Below, piece after piece: positions 9,337-18,463 of a DNA stretch of 64,000 nt (the first letter of the stretch is position 1; every line of letters begins with the position of its first letter). The notes below the pieces were generated by a model, which was not told the origin of the DNA, did no database searches, and saw only the letters and a list, made by a program, of their open reading frames with translations. The translations under genes and the position numbers were made by a program. Source of the DNA: Paraburkholderia domus (lineage in GTDB: Bacteria > Pseudomonadota > Gammaproteobacteria > Burkholderiales > Burkholderiaceae); contig NZ_CAJNAT010000007.1 of assembly GCF_905220705.1 (NCBI RefSeq), positions 62,001 to 126,000 on the forward strand. Reading direction: 5' to 3'.

Positions 9337-10386
9337 TCAACCCTGCGCTTCAAAGGCCGCCGCAGCACGCCCTAACCGGTCATTAACAGCAATCCACTCA
9401 ATCGTATCCGGCAGCTTCTCGATCAGAATCCGCGACACGTTCGCACGATCCAGCGCCCTCAGCAACCCATACAACTCACGCGCATACACATGCGGATCTT
9501 CAGGTGCCGCGATGAAATGCACACCTTCCACGTCCGCCCAATGCCCGGCACGCGAAGCCCGCGCGACCAAGGCCACACGCTCATCCGCCTGGCGCGCGGC
9601 AAGCAAAGATTCGAGTGCGCCAAATGGCAATAACGCCAACGGCGTGCGCGGCGCATAGTGCGCCTTCAACGTTCCCGAAGCACGTGGTGCCGTCGCATCC
9701 GATCCGTCTGGCAACTTCGGTGCTTCACCGAGCACATCGGCGATATCTTGCGGCGTGACGCGTCCCGGCCTCAGCAGCGCCGGAAACCCGCGCGACAAAT
9801 CGAGAATCGTCGATTCGATCCCAACGTCCGAAGCGCCCCCGTCCAGCACATGAATCGCGCTGCCGAACTCGTCGCGCACATGCTGCGCCGTTGTCGGGCT
9901 CACATGACCAAAACGATTCGCCGACGGCGCAGCCACGCCACCATGTCCGCTACGCAACGCGCTGAACGCTTCCAGCAAAGCCTGGGCAACAGGATGCGAC
10001 GGACAGCGCAAACCCACCGAATCCTGTCCACCACTGACCGCTGCATCAATTCGCGCCGCGCGCTTCAGGATTAACGTGAGCGGCCCCGGCCAGAACGCAT
10101 CGATCAGGCGCTGCGCCTCCGCGGGCAAATGCTCGACCCAGTAGTTCGGATCGCCCTGCGGCGCCAGATGCACGATCACCGGATGGTTCGCCGGCCTGCC
10201 CTTCGCCGCATAAATGCGCGCGACGGCGTCCGGACTCTCGGCGTCGCCGCCGAGTCCGTAGACAGTCTCCGTGGGAAACGCGACCAGACCGCCCGCATCG
10301 AGCAGCGCGGCCGCATGCTCGATCTGCGCAGCGCTCACAGACAAGGCGCTCGCGGCGCCCTCGGCGGGTTTCTGTTGATCCGGCAT
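9337..10386 (-). CDS. sua5: L-threonylcarbamoyladenylate synthase, long Sua5 form
   Basis: 349-residue enzyme that makes threonylcarbamoyl-AMP from threonine, bicarbonate and ATP, the first step of t6A37 modification of ANN-reading tRNAs. An N-terminal YrdC/TsaC domain (about 17-210) carries FPTETVYGLG, KGRPANHPVIVHL and SANRFGHVSPTTA. A C-terminal Sua5 domain (about 235-345) with HYAPRTPL at its linker marks the long form. It starts 10 bases after the purK stop, so it is probably the last gene of a purE-purK-sua5 transcript. Confidence 0.95.
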   Translation of the reverse strand: MPDQQKPAEGAASALSVSAAQIEHAAALLDAGGLVAFPTETVYGLGGDAESPDAVARIYAAKGRPANHPVIVHLAPQGDPNYWVEHLPAEAQRLIDAFWPGPLTLILKRAARIDAAVSGGQDSVGLRCPSHPVAQALLEAFSALRSGHGGVAAPSANRFGHVSPTTAQHVRDEFGSAIHVLDGGASDVGIESTILDLSRGFPALLRPGRVTPQDIADVLGEAPKLPDGSDATAPRASGTLKAHYAPRTPLALLPFGALESLLAARQADERVALVARASRAGHWADVEGVHFIAAPEDPHVYARELYGLLRALDRANVSRILIEKLPDTIEWIAVNDRLGRAAAAFEAQG

Positions 10387-10396
10387 GGCGCTCGCG

Positions 10397-11593
10397 TCAG
10401 CTCGTGATGATGTGCAGGAGCCGCGCGCAATCGCGCGCCGCCGTGCGTGCTTCTTCGAGCGTCGCAGCCGTGAAGTTCACGTGACCCATCTTGCGGCCAC
10501 AACGTGCCTCTTCCTTGCCGTACAGGTGCAAACGCGCCGCCGGCATCGCGGCAACTTCATGCCAGGGCGGCGTGACCGCCGCACCCTTCGGGCCGCCCGG
10601 GAACCAGACGTCGCCGAGGATGTTCAGCATCACCGCCGGCGAATGCTGGCGGGTGTCGCCGAGCGGCATACTGGTCATCGCGCGGACCTGCTGTTCGAAC
10701 TGGCTGGTCGCGCAGGCGTCGACGGTGTAATGGCCGGAGTTGTGCGGACGCGGCGCCATTTCGTTGGCGACCAGGGATCCATCTTCGAGAATGAAGAACT
10801 CGACGCACAGCACACCGACATAACCGAGCTTGTCCGCGATTTGCAGCGCAGCCTGTTGCGCTTGCGCGACCAGCGTCGGGCTTGCATCCGGTGCGGGGAC
10901 AATGGTGTGCGACAGCACGCCGTCGCGATGCGTGTTCTGCGCCAGCGGATACACCACCGACGCGCCGCTCGCCGCGCGCGCAATCAGCGCCGACACTTCG
11001 AACTTCAGCGGCAAGCGCTTTTCCAGCACGCACGGAACGCCCGCCAGCGACGCATGCGCCTCGCGCACTTCCTCGGCGTTGCGCACGCGGATCTGGCCTT
11101 TGCCGTCATAGCCCATGCGTGCAGTCTTGAGAATGCCGGGCAGCACAGCATCGAGCTTCGCATCGTCGAGCGCAGCCAGAGCGTCCGATGATTCGATCAC
11201 CACGTGCGGCGCCACCGTCACGCCTGACGACGCGATAAAGCGCTTCTCGGCGATCCGGTCCTGCGCCACGGCGACACAACGGCCGGCCGGACTCACAAAC
11301 GTGGTTTTCGCGAGGAAATCGAGACTCGCCGCCGGCACGTTCTCGAACTCAGTCGACACCGCCGCGCACAGCCGCGCGAGTTCGGTGAGCGACGCTTCGT
11401 CGTCGTAAGTCGCACGGATATGGCGGTCGGCAACCGCGCCCGCGGGACTATTTTCGTCGGGGTCGAGCACGGCGACGCGATAGCCCATCGCCTGAGCGGC
11501 AAAGCAGAACATGCGGCCGAGCTGGCCGCCACCGACCATGCCAAGCCATGCGCCGGGCAGAATCGGTGAAACCGGTGTGTTGTCTGGGTTCAT
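10397..11593 (-). CDS. purK: N5-carboxyaminoimidazole ribonucleotide synthase
   Basis: 398-residue ATP-grasp ligase of de novo purine synthesis, converting AIR, ATP and bicarbonate to N5-CAIR. An N-terminal pre-ATP-grasp fold has GMVGGGQLGRM; the central ATP-grasp region has GYDGKGQIRV and EKRLPLKFEVS; then comes CVEFFILEDGSLVANEMAPRPHNSGH. Length and order are normal. It sits just downstream of purE, which uses its product. Confidence 0.97.
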   Translation of the reverse strand: MNPDNTPVSPILPGAWLGMVGGGQLGRMFCFAAQAMGYRVAVLDPDENSPAGAVADRHIRATYDDEASLTELARLCAAVSTEFENVPAASLDFLAKTTFVSPAGRCVAVAQDRIAEKRFIASSGVTVAPHVVIESSDALAALDDAKLDAVLPGILKTARMGYDGKGQIRVRNAEEVREAHASLAGVPCVLEKRLPLKFEVSALIARAASGASVVYPLAQNTHRDGVLSHTIVPAPDASPTLVAQAQQAALQIADKLGYVGVLCVEFFILEDGSLVANEMAPRPHNSGHYTVDACATSQFEQQVRAMTSMPLGDTRQHSPAVMLNILGDVWFPGGPKGAAVTPPWHEVAAMPAARLHLYGKEEARCGRKMGHVNFTAATLEEARTAARDCARLLHIITS

Positions 11594-11697
11594 CTTAGTG
11601 GTCGGTCACGGCCGGATGCGCATGCAAAACGTGCAATAGCGGCATCTGACCGGGGGTCAGACATGAGGGGACGTCTAAAAACAATCAGCCACAGCGC

Positions 11698-12216
11698 TTA
11701 CAGCGCCGGCAGCACCATTGCGTGGGCTGCTTCGTTCTGGCGCACGCGGAACGCAGCCAGCTTTTCCGCATACTCGGGGCTCGTGCCGCTCAGAATCGAC
11801 ACCGCGAACAGCGCCGCATTCGCCGCGCCGGCTTCGCCGATTGCAAACGTGGCGACCGGTACGCCCTTGGGCATCTGCACGATCGAATGCAACGAATCGA
11901 CGCCCTTCAGATACTTGCTCGCCACCGGCACGCCAAGCACCGGCACCGTGGTCTTGGCAGCCAGCATGCCCGGCAGATGCGCCGCGCCGCCCGCACCCGC
12001 GATAATCGCGCGAATGCCACGTTCACGCGCGCTCTCGGCATACGCGAACATCTCGTCGGGCATGCGGTGCGCCGACACGACCTTGGCTTCATACGGCACG
12101 CCGAACTCTTGCAGAATCGCAACGGCGTTCTTCATCACTTCCCAGTCGGAACTGGACCCCATCAGCACGCCGACAACCGGCGCGGCGTGCGTATGGGCAG
12201 TCTGGACTTCACTCAT
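11698..12216 (-). CDS. purE: N5-carboxyaminoimidazole ribonucleotide mutase
   Basis: 172-residue class I PurE, which converts N5-CAIR to CAIR. Diagnostic motifs are GVLMGSSSDWEVM, VVSAHRMPDEMF (catalytic His) and AGAGGAAHLPGM. It lies 104 bases upstream of purK on the same strand. The region directly upstream of its start is the tandem repeat at 12242-12466, so its promoter must lie beyond, within or very close to that repeat. Confidence 0.97.
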   Translation of the reverse strand: MSEVQTAHTHAAPVVGVLMGSSSDWEVMKNAVAILQEFGVPYEAKVVSAHRMPDEMFAYAESARERGIRAIIAGAGGAAHLPGMLAAKTTVPVLGVPVASKYLKGVDSLHSIVQMPKGVPVATFAIGEAGAANAALFAVSILSGTSPEYAEKLAAFRVRQNEAAHAMVLPAL

Positions 12217-12241
12217 CTTACGGCTTCCTTGTTTCTTGAGA

Positions 12242-12466
12242 GCGCCCCCGGACCTGTCGCTTCGCGCCAGGCCCCTGAGGGGGTGAGAAAACTTGGGGGT
12301 GGCCCGGCGTTTTGTTCAAAGCGCCCCCTACTTGTCACTTCGCGCCAGCCCCGAGGGGGTGAGAAAACTTGGGGGCGGCCCGGCGTTTTGTTCAAAGCGC
12401 CACCTACCTGTCGCTTCGCGCCAGCCCCCCAAGGGGGTGAGAAAACTTGGGGCGGCCCGGCGTTTT
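12242..12466. repeat. Three-unit direct tandem repeat of about 76 bp between purC and purE
   Basis: Units at 12242-12320, 12321-12396 and 12397-12466. Each begins GCGCC(C/A)CC, continues with TGTC(G/A)CTTCGCGCCAG, a CCCC..GGGGG hairpin and GTGAGAAAACTTGGGG, and ends with GGCCCGGCGTTTT; the first two finish GTTCAAA. The units differ by small indels and substitutions. On the minus strand the repeat lies in the purC-purE spacer and would be in the transcript if these genes are co-transcribed. No convincing protein is encoded. Confidence 0.88.
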
Positions 12467-12500
12467 CTCACGCAGCGCGGATCTAACCAGGTGCGTGCAA

Positions 12501-13391
12501 TTAGGCGAGCTTATGTCCGGTCAGGCGTTCGAGCGCTTCCTGGTACTTCTCGCCCGTCTTCGTGACCACGTCGTCCGGCAGCTTCGGCGCGGGCGGCTCT
12601 TTCTTCCACGGCTGGGTTTCGAGCCAGTCGCGCACGAACTGCTTGTCGAACGACGGCGGATTGGTGCCGACCTGATACTGGTCCGCCGGCCAGAAGCGCG
12701 ACGAATCGGCGGTCAGCGCCTCGTCCATCAGATACAGCTGGCCGTGGTTGTCCAGGCCGAATTCGAACTTCGTATCCGCGATGATGATGCCGCGCGTAGC
12801 GGCATAGTCAGCGGCTTCCTTGTACAGCTTGATCGAGATATCGCGGATCGTGGCCGACAGTTCGGTGCCGATGCGGCGTTCCATCTCGTTGTACGTGATG
12901 TTTTCGTCGTGGTGGCCCATTTCGGCCTTGGCTGCCGGCGTGAAAATCGGCTCAGGCAGCTTCTGCGCGTTTTGCAGACCAGGCGGCAGTTCAACGCCGC
13001 ACACCGACCCGGTTGCCTGGTAGTCTTTCCAGCCACTGCCGGCCAGATAGCCACGCACCACCGCTTCGACGAGGATCGGCTCGAGACGCTTTACCACCAC
13101 GGCACGGCCCTTCACCTGTTCCACTTCGTCCGCCGCCACCACGGATTCGGGCGCCACGCCCGTCAGGTGATTCGGCACCACATGCTTGAGTTTCTCGAAC
13201 CAGAAGTTCGCCATTTCGTTGAGCACGCGGCCCTTATTCGGAATCGGCTCGCCCATGATGACGTCGAACGCCGACAGACGGTCGGTCGTGACGATCAGCA
13301 ACTGGTCGTTGCCCACCGCATAGTTGTCGCGGACTTTACCGCGGCCGAGCAGCGGCAGCGAGCGGAGCGTGGATTCGTAAAGGGTAGACAT
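12501..13391 (-). CDS. purC: Phosphoribosylaminoimidazole-succinocarboxamide synthase (SAICAR synthase)
   Basis: 296-residue ligase joining aspartate to CAIR in purine synthesis. Visible motifs are GRGKVRDNYAVG, TTDRLSAFDVIM near the N-terminus, then VVVKRLEPILVEAVVRGYLAGSGWKDY (the SAICAR signature), and IIIADTKFEFGLD. Length matches the longer PurC class. It lies between fba and purE on the same strand, with a repeat-filled gap to purE, so glycolytic and purine genes are packed in one direction. Confidence 0.97.
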   Translation of the reverse strand: MSTLYESTLRSLPLLGRGKVRDNYAVGNDQLLIVTTDRLSAFDVIMGEPIPNKGRVLNEMANFWFEKLKHVVPNHLTGVAPESVVAADEVEQVKGRAVVVKRLEPILVEAVVRGYLAGSGWKDYQATGSVCGVELPPGLQNAQKLPEPIFTPAAKAEMGHHDENITYNEMERRIGTELSATIRDISIKLYKEAADYAATRGIIIADTKFEFGLDNHGQLYLMDEALTADSSRFWPADQYQVGTNPPSFDKQFVRDWLETQPWKKEPPAPKLPDDVVTKTGEKYQEALERLTGHKLA

Positions 13392-13523
13392 CGTCGTGGT
13401 TCGCTAAAAGTGGGGCAAAAAGTGTGACCGGAACAAAAGGGAAACGCCGTTCCCCGGATGATGCGGGAACGGCGATCGAACGACAACCTGGCCTTTCGGC
13501 CAGGTGTTGAGCGTGCTTATAGC

Positions 13524-14588
13524 TTAGCGGACGACTTGTGCGAGCTCGCCCGACTTGTACTTCTCCGCGATTTTATCAAGCGAAACCGGCTTGATCTTGC
13601 CAGCCTGGCCTTCGCAGCCAAATTGCGTGAAGCGCTCGAGACAGATCTTCATCGCGGCTTCGCGCGCCGGCTTCAGGTAGTCGCGCGGATCGAACTTGCC
13701 CGGATTGGTCGCCATGTAGCGGCGGATCGCGCCGGTGATCGCCAAACGCAGGTCGGTGTCGATGTTGACCTTACGCACGCCGTGCTTGATGCCTTCCTGA
13801 ATTTCCTCGACCGGCACACCGTAGGTTTCCTTCATGTCGCCGCCGAATTCGCGGATTTCCGCGAGCAGCTCCTGCGGCACCGACGACGAACCGTGCATCA
13901 CCAGGTGCGTATTCGGAATGCGCTGGTGAATTTCCTTGATGCGCTGGATCGACAGGATGTCGCCCGTGGGCTTCTTGCTGAATTTGTACGCGCCGTGCGA
14001 CGTACCGATCGCGATTGCGAGCGCGTCGCATTGCGTCAGCTTGACGAAGTCGGCAGCCTGCTCCGGGTCGGTCAGCAGTTGCTCGCGGGTCATCGTGCCT
14101 TCCGCGCCGTGGCCGTCTTCCTTGTCACCCTTCATGGTTTCCAGCGAACCGAGCACGCCCAGTTCCGCTTCCACCGTGATGCCGATCGAATGCGCCGCTT
14201 CAACGACCTTGCGCGAGACTTCGACATTGTATTCGTACGATGCGACCGTCTTGCCGTCGGCTTCGAGCGAACCGTCCATCATCACGCTGGTGAAACCGCT
14301 GCGGATCGCCGCCATACAGACCGCCGGCGACTGGCCGTGGTCCTGGTGCATCACGACCGGAATATGCGGGTACGACTCCACCGCCGCTTCGATCAGGTGG
14401 CGCAGGAACGGCTCGCCCGCGTACTTACGCGCGCCGGCCGACGCCTGCATGATGACCGGGGCGTTGACCTTGTCCGCTGCGAACATGATCGCCTGCACCT
14501 GCTCCAGGTTGTTCACGTTGAATGCCGGAATGCCATAACCGTTTTCGGCGGCATGGTCCAGCAGTTGACGCATTGATACGAGAGGCAT
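13524..14588 (-). CDS. fba: Fructose-bisphosphate aldolase, class II
   Basis: 354-residue zinc aldolase that splits fructose 1,6-bisphosphate to DHAP and glyceraldehyde 3-phosphate. Zinc and catalytic motifs include VVMHQDHGQSP, DGSLEADGKTV, VEAELGVLGS, GTSHGAYKF and HGSSSVPQEL. The wording (SMRQLLDHAAENGYGIPAFNVNN) fits the CbbA-type class IIA branch. It lies downstream of pyk with a 207-bp gap in which I see no obvious terminator, so it may have its own promoter there. Confidence 0.97.
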   Translation of the reverse strand: MPLVSMRQLLDHAAENGYGIPAFNVNNLEQVQAIMFAADKVNAPVIMQASAGARKYAGEPFLRHLIEAAVESYPHIPVVMHQDHGQSPAVCMAAIRSGFTSVMMDGSLEADGKTVASYEYNVEVSRKVVEAAHSIGITVEAELGVLGSLETMKGDKEDGHGAEGTMTREQLLTDPEQAADFVKLTQCDALAIAIGTSHGAYKFSKKPTGDILSIQRIKEIHQRIPNTHLVMHGSSSVPQELLAEIREFGGDMKETYGVPVEEIQEGIKHGVRKVNIDTDLRLAITGAIRRYMATNPGKFDPRDYLKPAREAAMKICLERFTQFGCEGQAGKIKPVSLDKIAEKYKSGELAQVVR

Positions 14589-14795
14589 GCTGTAACTCCT
14601 TAGATTGAAACGAATTCTGTGCCGTCGGCATCTTTTTTGGCGATTTTATCGCGAAGCAAGCTGCATACCCTTTCACACGTTCCCTAAAGCGCGTTTCCCC
14701 CACGCGCGATTGGAGTCTGTGCGCCGCCTCTCGCGGGGCATGGCAGCCTGCTTCGCTTGGGTCAAGCCTGTGTCGATCGAGCAGTCCCAGCCAAA

Positions 14796-16232
14796 TCAAT
14801 ACGGCTCGCCGACGCGCACGATTTTCAGCGTGTTCGTGCCGCCTGCCTGGCCCATCGGCTCGCCGACGGTCAGCACCACCATGTCGCCGTGCGACGCGTA
14901 GCCCTTGCTGACAACGGTTTCCAGCGCCTGCTGCAACGCGGTGTCGCGGTCGCTGCTGGTGTCCAGATGCAAGGACGTGACGTTGCGGTAGATCGCCATC
15001 GCCCGTTCGCTGCCAACGCGCGGCGTGAGCGCGAAAATCGGCACGTGCGTCCAGTGACGCGACATCCACAGCGCGGTCGAACCCGATTCGGTCAACGCAA
15101 CGATCGCCTTCGCGCCCAGGTGGAACGCCGTGAACAGCGCGCCCATGGCGATGGACTGGTCGATGCGCGTGAAGGTGCGGTCGAGGAAATCCTTGTCCAG
15201 CTCCGACTGCTCCGACTTCTCGGCTTCCACACAGATCGCCGCCATCGTTTCGATGGTCTGCACCGGGTACTTGCCCGCTGCGGACTCAGCCGACAGCATC
15301 ACCGCATCCGTTCCGTCCAGCACCGCGTTGGCGACGTCCGACACTTCGGCGCGGGTCGGCACCGGAGCGTAGATCATCGATTCCATCATCTGGGTCGCGG
15401 TGATCACGAACTTGTTCGATTCACGCGCCATACGAATCATGCGCTTTTGCAGCGCCGGCACTGCGGCATTCCCCACTTCCACGGCCAGATCGCCACGCGC
15501 GACCATGATGCCGTCCGATGCGTCGAGGATGCCTTGCAGCGCCGGAATCGCTTCCGCACGCTCGATCTTCGCGATCATCTTCGGCTTGATGCCGTAGGGC
15601 GCACCCGCGATATTCGCGAGCTGGCGGGCCATTTCCATGTCGGTGGCGTTCTTGGGGAACGATACCGCGACGAAATCCACGCCGAGCGACATCGCCGTGC
15701 GGATGTCTTCCATGTCTTTCGCGGTCAAGGCCGGCGCCGACAGGCCGCCGCCCTGGCGGTTGATACCCTTGTTGTTCGACAGCTCGCCACCGATCTTCAC
15801 GGTGGTATGGATCTCGCTGCCGATCACCCGTGTGACGTCCAGCACGATCAGGCCGTCGTTGAGCAACAGCACGTCGCCCGGTTTCAGGTCACGCGGCAGG
15901 TCTTTGTAGTCGAGACCGGCGCGTTGTTCGTTGCCGAGTTCGCACTCAGCGTCGAGCACGAACGACTCGCCGGCGACCAGCATGATCTTGCCGTTTTCGA
16001 ATTTACCGACCCGGATCTTCGGGCCTTGCAGGTCGGCCATGATGGCGACTTCACGGCCAGCCTGGCGGGCCGCCTCGCGCACGAATTCGGCGCGCTGGCG
16101 GTGGTCGTCGGCAGTGCCGTGCGAGAAATTGAGCCGCACCACGTCCAACCCTGCTCGAATCATTTGCAGCAGAATTTCCGGCGTACTGGAAGCCGGTCCG
16201 ATGGTAGCGACAATCTTGGTAGCGCGATGCAT
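14796..16232 (-). CDS. pyk: Pyruvate kinase
   Basis: 478-residue glycolytic enzyme making pyruvate and ATP from PEP. The ATG at 16232 follows GAGGAGACTC. The N-terminus MHRATKIVATIGPAS is the usual start. Motifs include VRLNFSHG, MADLQGPKIRVGKF, IAKIERAEA (catalytic Lys), MVARGDLAVEVG and ATQMMESM. The C-terminal allosteric domain ends at FLKIVR-like NTLKIVRVGEPY. The frame is open, without a stop, for at least 146 further codons upstream to the end of pgk; I chose the internal ATG because of family length and the ribosome site. Confidence 0.96.
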   Translation of the reverse strand: MHRATKIVATIGPASSTPEILLQMIRAGLDVVRLNFSHGTADDHRQRAEFVREAARQAGREVAIMADLQGPKIRVGKFENGKIMLVAGESFVLDAECELGNEQRAGLDYKDLPRDLKPGDVLLLNDGLIVLDVTRVIGSEIHTTVKIGGELSNNKGINRQGGGLSAPALTAKDMEDIRTAMSLGVDFVAVSFPKNATDMEMARQLANIAGAPYGIKPKMIAKIERAEAIPALQGILDASDGIMVARGDLAVEVGNAAVPALQKRMIRMARESNKFVITATQMMESMIYAPVPTRAEVSDVANAVLDGTDAVMLSAESAAGKYPVQTIETMAAICVEAEKSEQSELDKDFLDRTFTRIDQSIAMGALFTAFHLGAKAIVALTESGSTALWMSRHWTHVPIFALTPRVGSERAMAIYRNVTSLHLDTSSDRDTALQQALETVVSKGYASHGDMVVLTVGEPMGQAGGTNTLKIVRVGEPY

Positions 16233-16671
16233 GAGTCTCCTCGTCTGGATGGGATCGCTGGAATGAGCGCTGCGAGTCGGATGCGGAGGCTGCGCACCGA
16301 AGGGTGCTACGGGGGGCTGCGCGCCGGTTGAAACCAGCGTCGCTTTATGGGGTGAAGCGGTGTTCGACACCGGCACGGGGGATGCCGGTGGGGGTGCGAG
16401 TGCGACCTCTTCGTCCGGGAGTTCTGCCGGCGAAAGAGCGGCTTGTCCAGTGGACAATTCCGCTGCCTCGCTGACAGTGGTCAACTCCGCGAGCGCCAGG
16501 GGCGACCCGGATTCTTCCTGCTGAGCAATAACCGATTCAACAGATTCGGCCGCGGCCGTCGTGGCGGCGGAGCGCGCTTCGCGCTCCCCTGCCGTTGCTG
16601 CTGCGGTGTTGCGCGGCGACTTGTTGCCGCGTGCTTTTGCAGACTTCGCTGAGGGGGAGCGCGTCACCACG
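16233..16671 (-). other. Gap between pgk and pyk holding an open frame continuous with pyk
   Basis: This 439-bp gap has no separate gene that I recognise. On the minus strand two GTG codons follow the pgk stop by one base, and the frame from there is open for 146 codons straight into pyk. The translation is Ala/Ser/Glu/Pro-rich and looks disordered. It may be an N-terminal extension made from a weak upstream start, or merely an untranslated leader kept open by high GC. Confidence 0.4.
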
Positions 16672-17865
16672 TTAAGCCCGCGATTCCAGAACTTCAACAG
16701 CGGGCAGTTTCTTGCCCTCGAGGAACTCGAGGAAGGCGCCGCCGCCCGTCGAGATGTAGCTGACCTTGTCGTGGATGCCGTACTTGGCAATTGCCGCGAG
16801 CGTGTCGCCGCCACCTGCAATCGAGAACGCCGACGATTTGGCGATCGCGTCAGCCAACGTCTTCGTACCATTGCCGAACTGATCGAATTCGAACACGCCG
16901 ACCGGGCCGTTCCACACGATCGTGCCGGCTTTTTCCAGTTGTGCTGCGAGCACCTTGGCGGTTTCCGGTCCGATGTCGAGGATCAGGTCGTCGTCTTGAA
17001 CATCGGCGACGGCCTTCACTTCGGCCTTGGCAGTCGGCGAGAATTCTTTCGCCGTGACCACGTCGGTCGGGATCGGCACCGAGGCGCCGCGGGCTTTCGC
17101 TGCGTCGATGATGGCTTTGGCTTCGTTGACCAGATCGGCTTCGGCGAGCGACTTGCCGATCTTCAGGCCGGCCGCCAGCATAAACGTATTGGCGATACCG
17201 CCGCCCACGATCAGCTGATCGACCTTGTCAGCCAGCGACTTCAGAATAGTCAGCTTGGTAGACACCTTCGAACCGGCGACGATCGCCACCAGCGGGCGCC
17301 TCGGCGCGCCCAGCGCCTTGCCGAGCGCTTCGAGTTCAGCGGCGAGCAGCGGGCCGGCGCAGGCGATCGGCGCGTACTTCGCGATGCCGTGCGTGGTGGC
17401 TTCGGCGCGGTGCGCGGTGCCGAATGCATCGTTCACGTAGATATCGCAGAGCTTCGCCATTTTCTGCGCGAGCTCGTCGGAATCCTTCTTTTCGCCCTTG
17501 TTGACGCGGCAGTTTTCCAGCAGCACGACTTGGCCCGGCGCCACGTTCACGCCGTTTTCGACCCAGTTCGCAACCAGCGGCACGTCACGGCCGAGCAGCT
17601 CAGCGAGACGCTTCGCAACCGGCGCAAGCGAGTCTTCCGGCTTGAATTCACCTTCGGTCGGGCGGCCCAGGTGCGACGTGACCATCACGGCGGCGCCTGC
17701 ATCCAGCGCGGCCTTGATCGCCGGCACGGAGGCGCGGACGCGGGTGTCTTCGGTGATGTTGCCTTGATCGTCCTGCGGCACGTTCAGATCGGCACGGATG
17801 AACACGCGTTTGCCGGATAGCTTGCCTTCGGCGATCAGATCGGAGAGACGCAATACCTTGTTCAT
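16672..17865 (-). CDS. pgk: Phosphoglycerate kinase
   Basis: 397-residue glycolytic kinase transferring phosphate from 1,3-bisphosphoglycerate to ADP. The start is MNKVLRLSDL; further upstream codons belong to the leader. Motifs are RADLNVPQDD, MVTSHLGRPTEGE (substrate binding), GPVGVFEF, AGGGDTLAAI and ISTGGGAFLEFLEGK near the C-terminus. It is the first gene of the pgk-pyk-fba direction; its promoter should lie in the 274-bp gap upstream. Confidence 0.97.
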   Translation of the reverse strand: MNKVLRLSDLIAEGKLSGKRVFIRADLNVPQDDQGNITEDTRVRASVPAIKAALDAGAAVMVTSHLGRPTEGEFKPEDSLAPVAKRLAELLGRDVPLVANWVENGVNVAPGQVVLLENCRVNKGEKKDSDELAQKMAKLCDIYVNDAFGTAHRAEATTHGIAKYAPIACAGPLLAAELEALGKALGAPRRPLVAIVAGSKVSTKLTILKSLADKVDQLIVGGGIANTFMLAAGLKIGKSLAEADLVNEAKAIIDAAKARGASVPIPTDVVTAKEFSPTAKAEVKAVADVQDDDLILDIGPETAKVLAAQLEKAGTIVWNGPVGVFEFDQFGNGTKTLADAIAKSSAFSIAGGGDTLAAIAKYGIHDKVSYISTGGGAFLEFLEGKKLPAVEVLESRA

Positions 17866-18139
17866 GGGCTTTTGTGCATGCGAGTTGATGGGAAGGCGGT
17901 GGCGGACGACGCGCTGGCATCCAAGCGCGGCAAATTCCAGCGCTTCGGCACGGCAGCGGCTCCACTGAATCGGGCGCCGGCGGCATGGCCGCGGCTGTCG
18001 CGCCATGCAGCGGCGCGCTTATCCCGGAAACCGCCATTTTAACCGATCCACACTGCCTTCTGACCCGCAACCAGGCGAATGTCCCGTATTTGAAGAATGC
18101 GCCGCGCATGCCGCAGCGCAGCATTTTCAACCGGATCAA

Positions 18140-18463
18140 TCACATGAAGAGCCGCAGAAGCGTGAACACAAGCATTCCCACTACAATCGTGCCAAGCATG
18201 GTGCGCCGCCACAAAAACCACCCAAGACCGCACAGCGTCGCATAAAACTCGTGGTTCGACGGCGCGAACGAGAGCCCGTCCGGCGTCGCCAGCACATCGG
18301 GCAGCACGACGGCGGCCAGTGCCGCGGCCGGCGCGTAGCGCAACATCCGCTGCACGCGCGCGGGCAAAACCGTGCGCTCGCCGCCGATTAGAAACATGGC
18401 ACGTGTCACTGCGGTGACGAAGGTCATGCCAATAATGGATAGCCAGATTTGCGTGGATGTCAT
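18140..18463 (-). CDS. azlD: AzlD-family subunit of a branched-chain amino acid exporter
   Basis: 107-residue membrane protein with four hydrophobic segments, matching AzlD/YgaH-type small subunits. The N-terminal part has TRAMFLIGGERTVLP, a family-like TR..P(F) motif. Its ATG overlaps the azlC stop by 4 bases (ATGA), a sign of translational coupling. Together with AzlC it forms an exporter for valine/leucine/isoleucine or related compounds. The ilvE gene is divergently transcribed from azlC, which supports a branched-chain amino acid role. Confidence 0.88.
   Translation of the reverse strand: MTSTQIWLSIIGMTFVTAVTRAMFLIGGERTVLPARVQRMLRYAPAAALAAVVLPDVLATPDGLSFAPSNHEFYATLCGLGWFLWRRTMLGTIVVGMLVFTLLRLFM

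Noticed and set aside
12213..12565. Open frames through the tandem repeat, and the idea of a CRISPR array
   Set aside because: The units are contiguous with no spacers and only three in number, so not CRISPR. The open frames are only the repeat read in frame and end in neighbouring genes.
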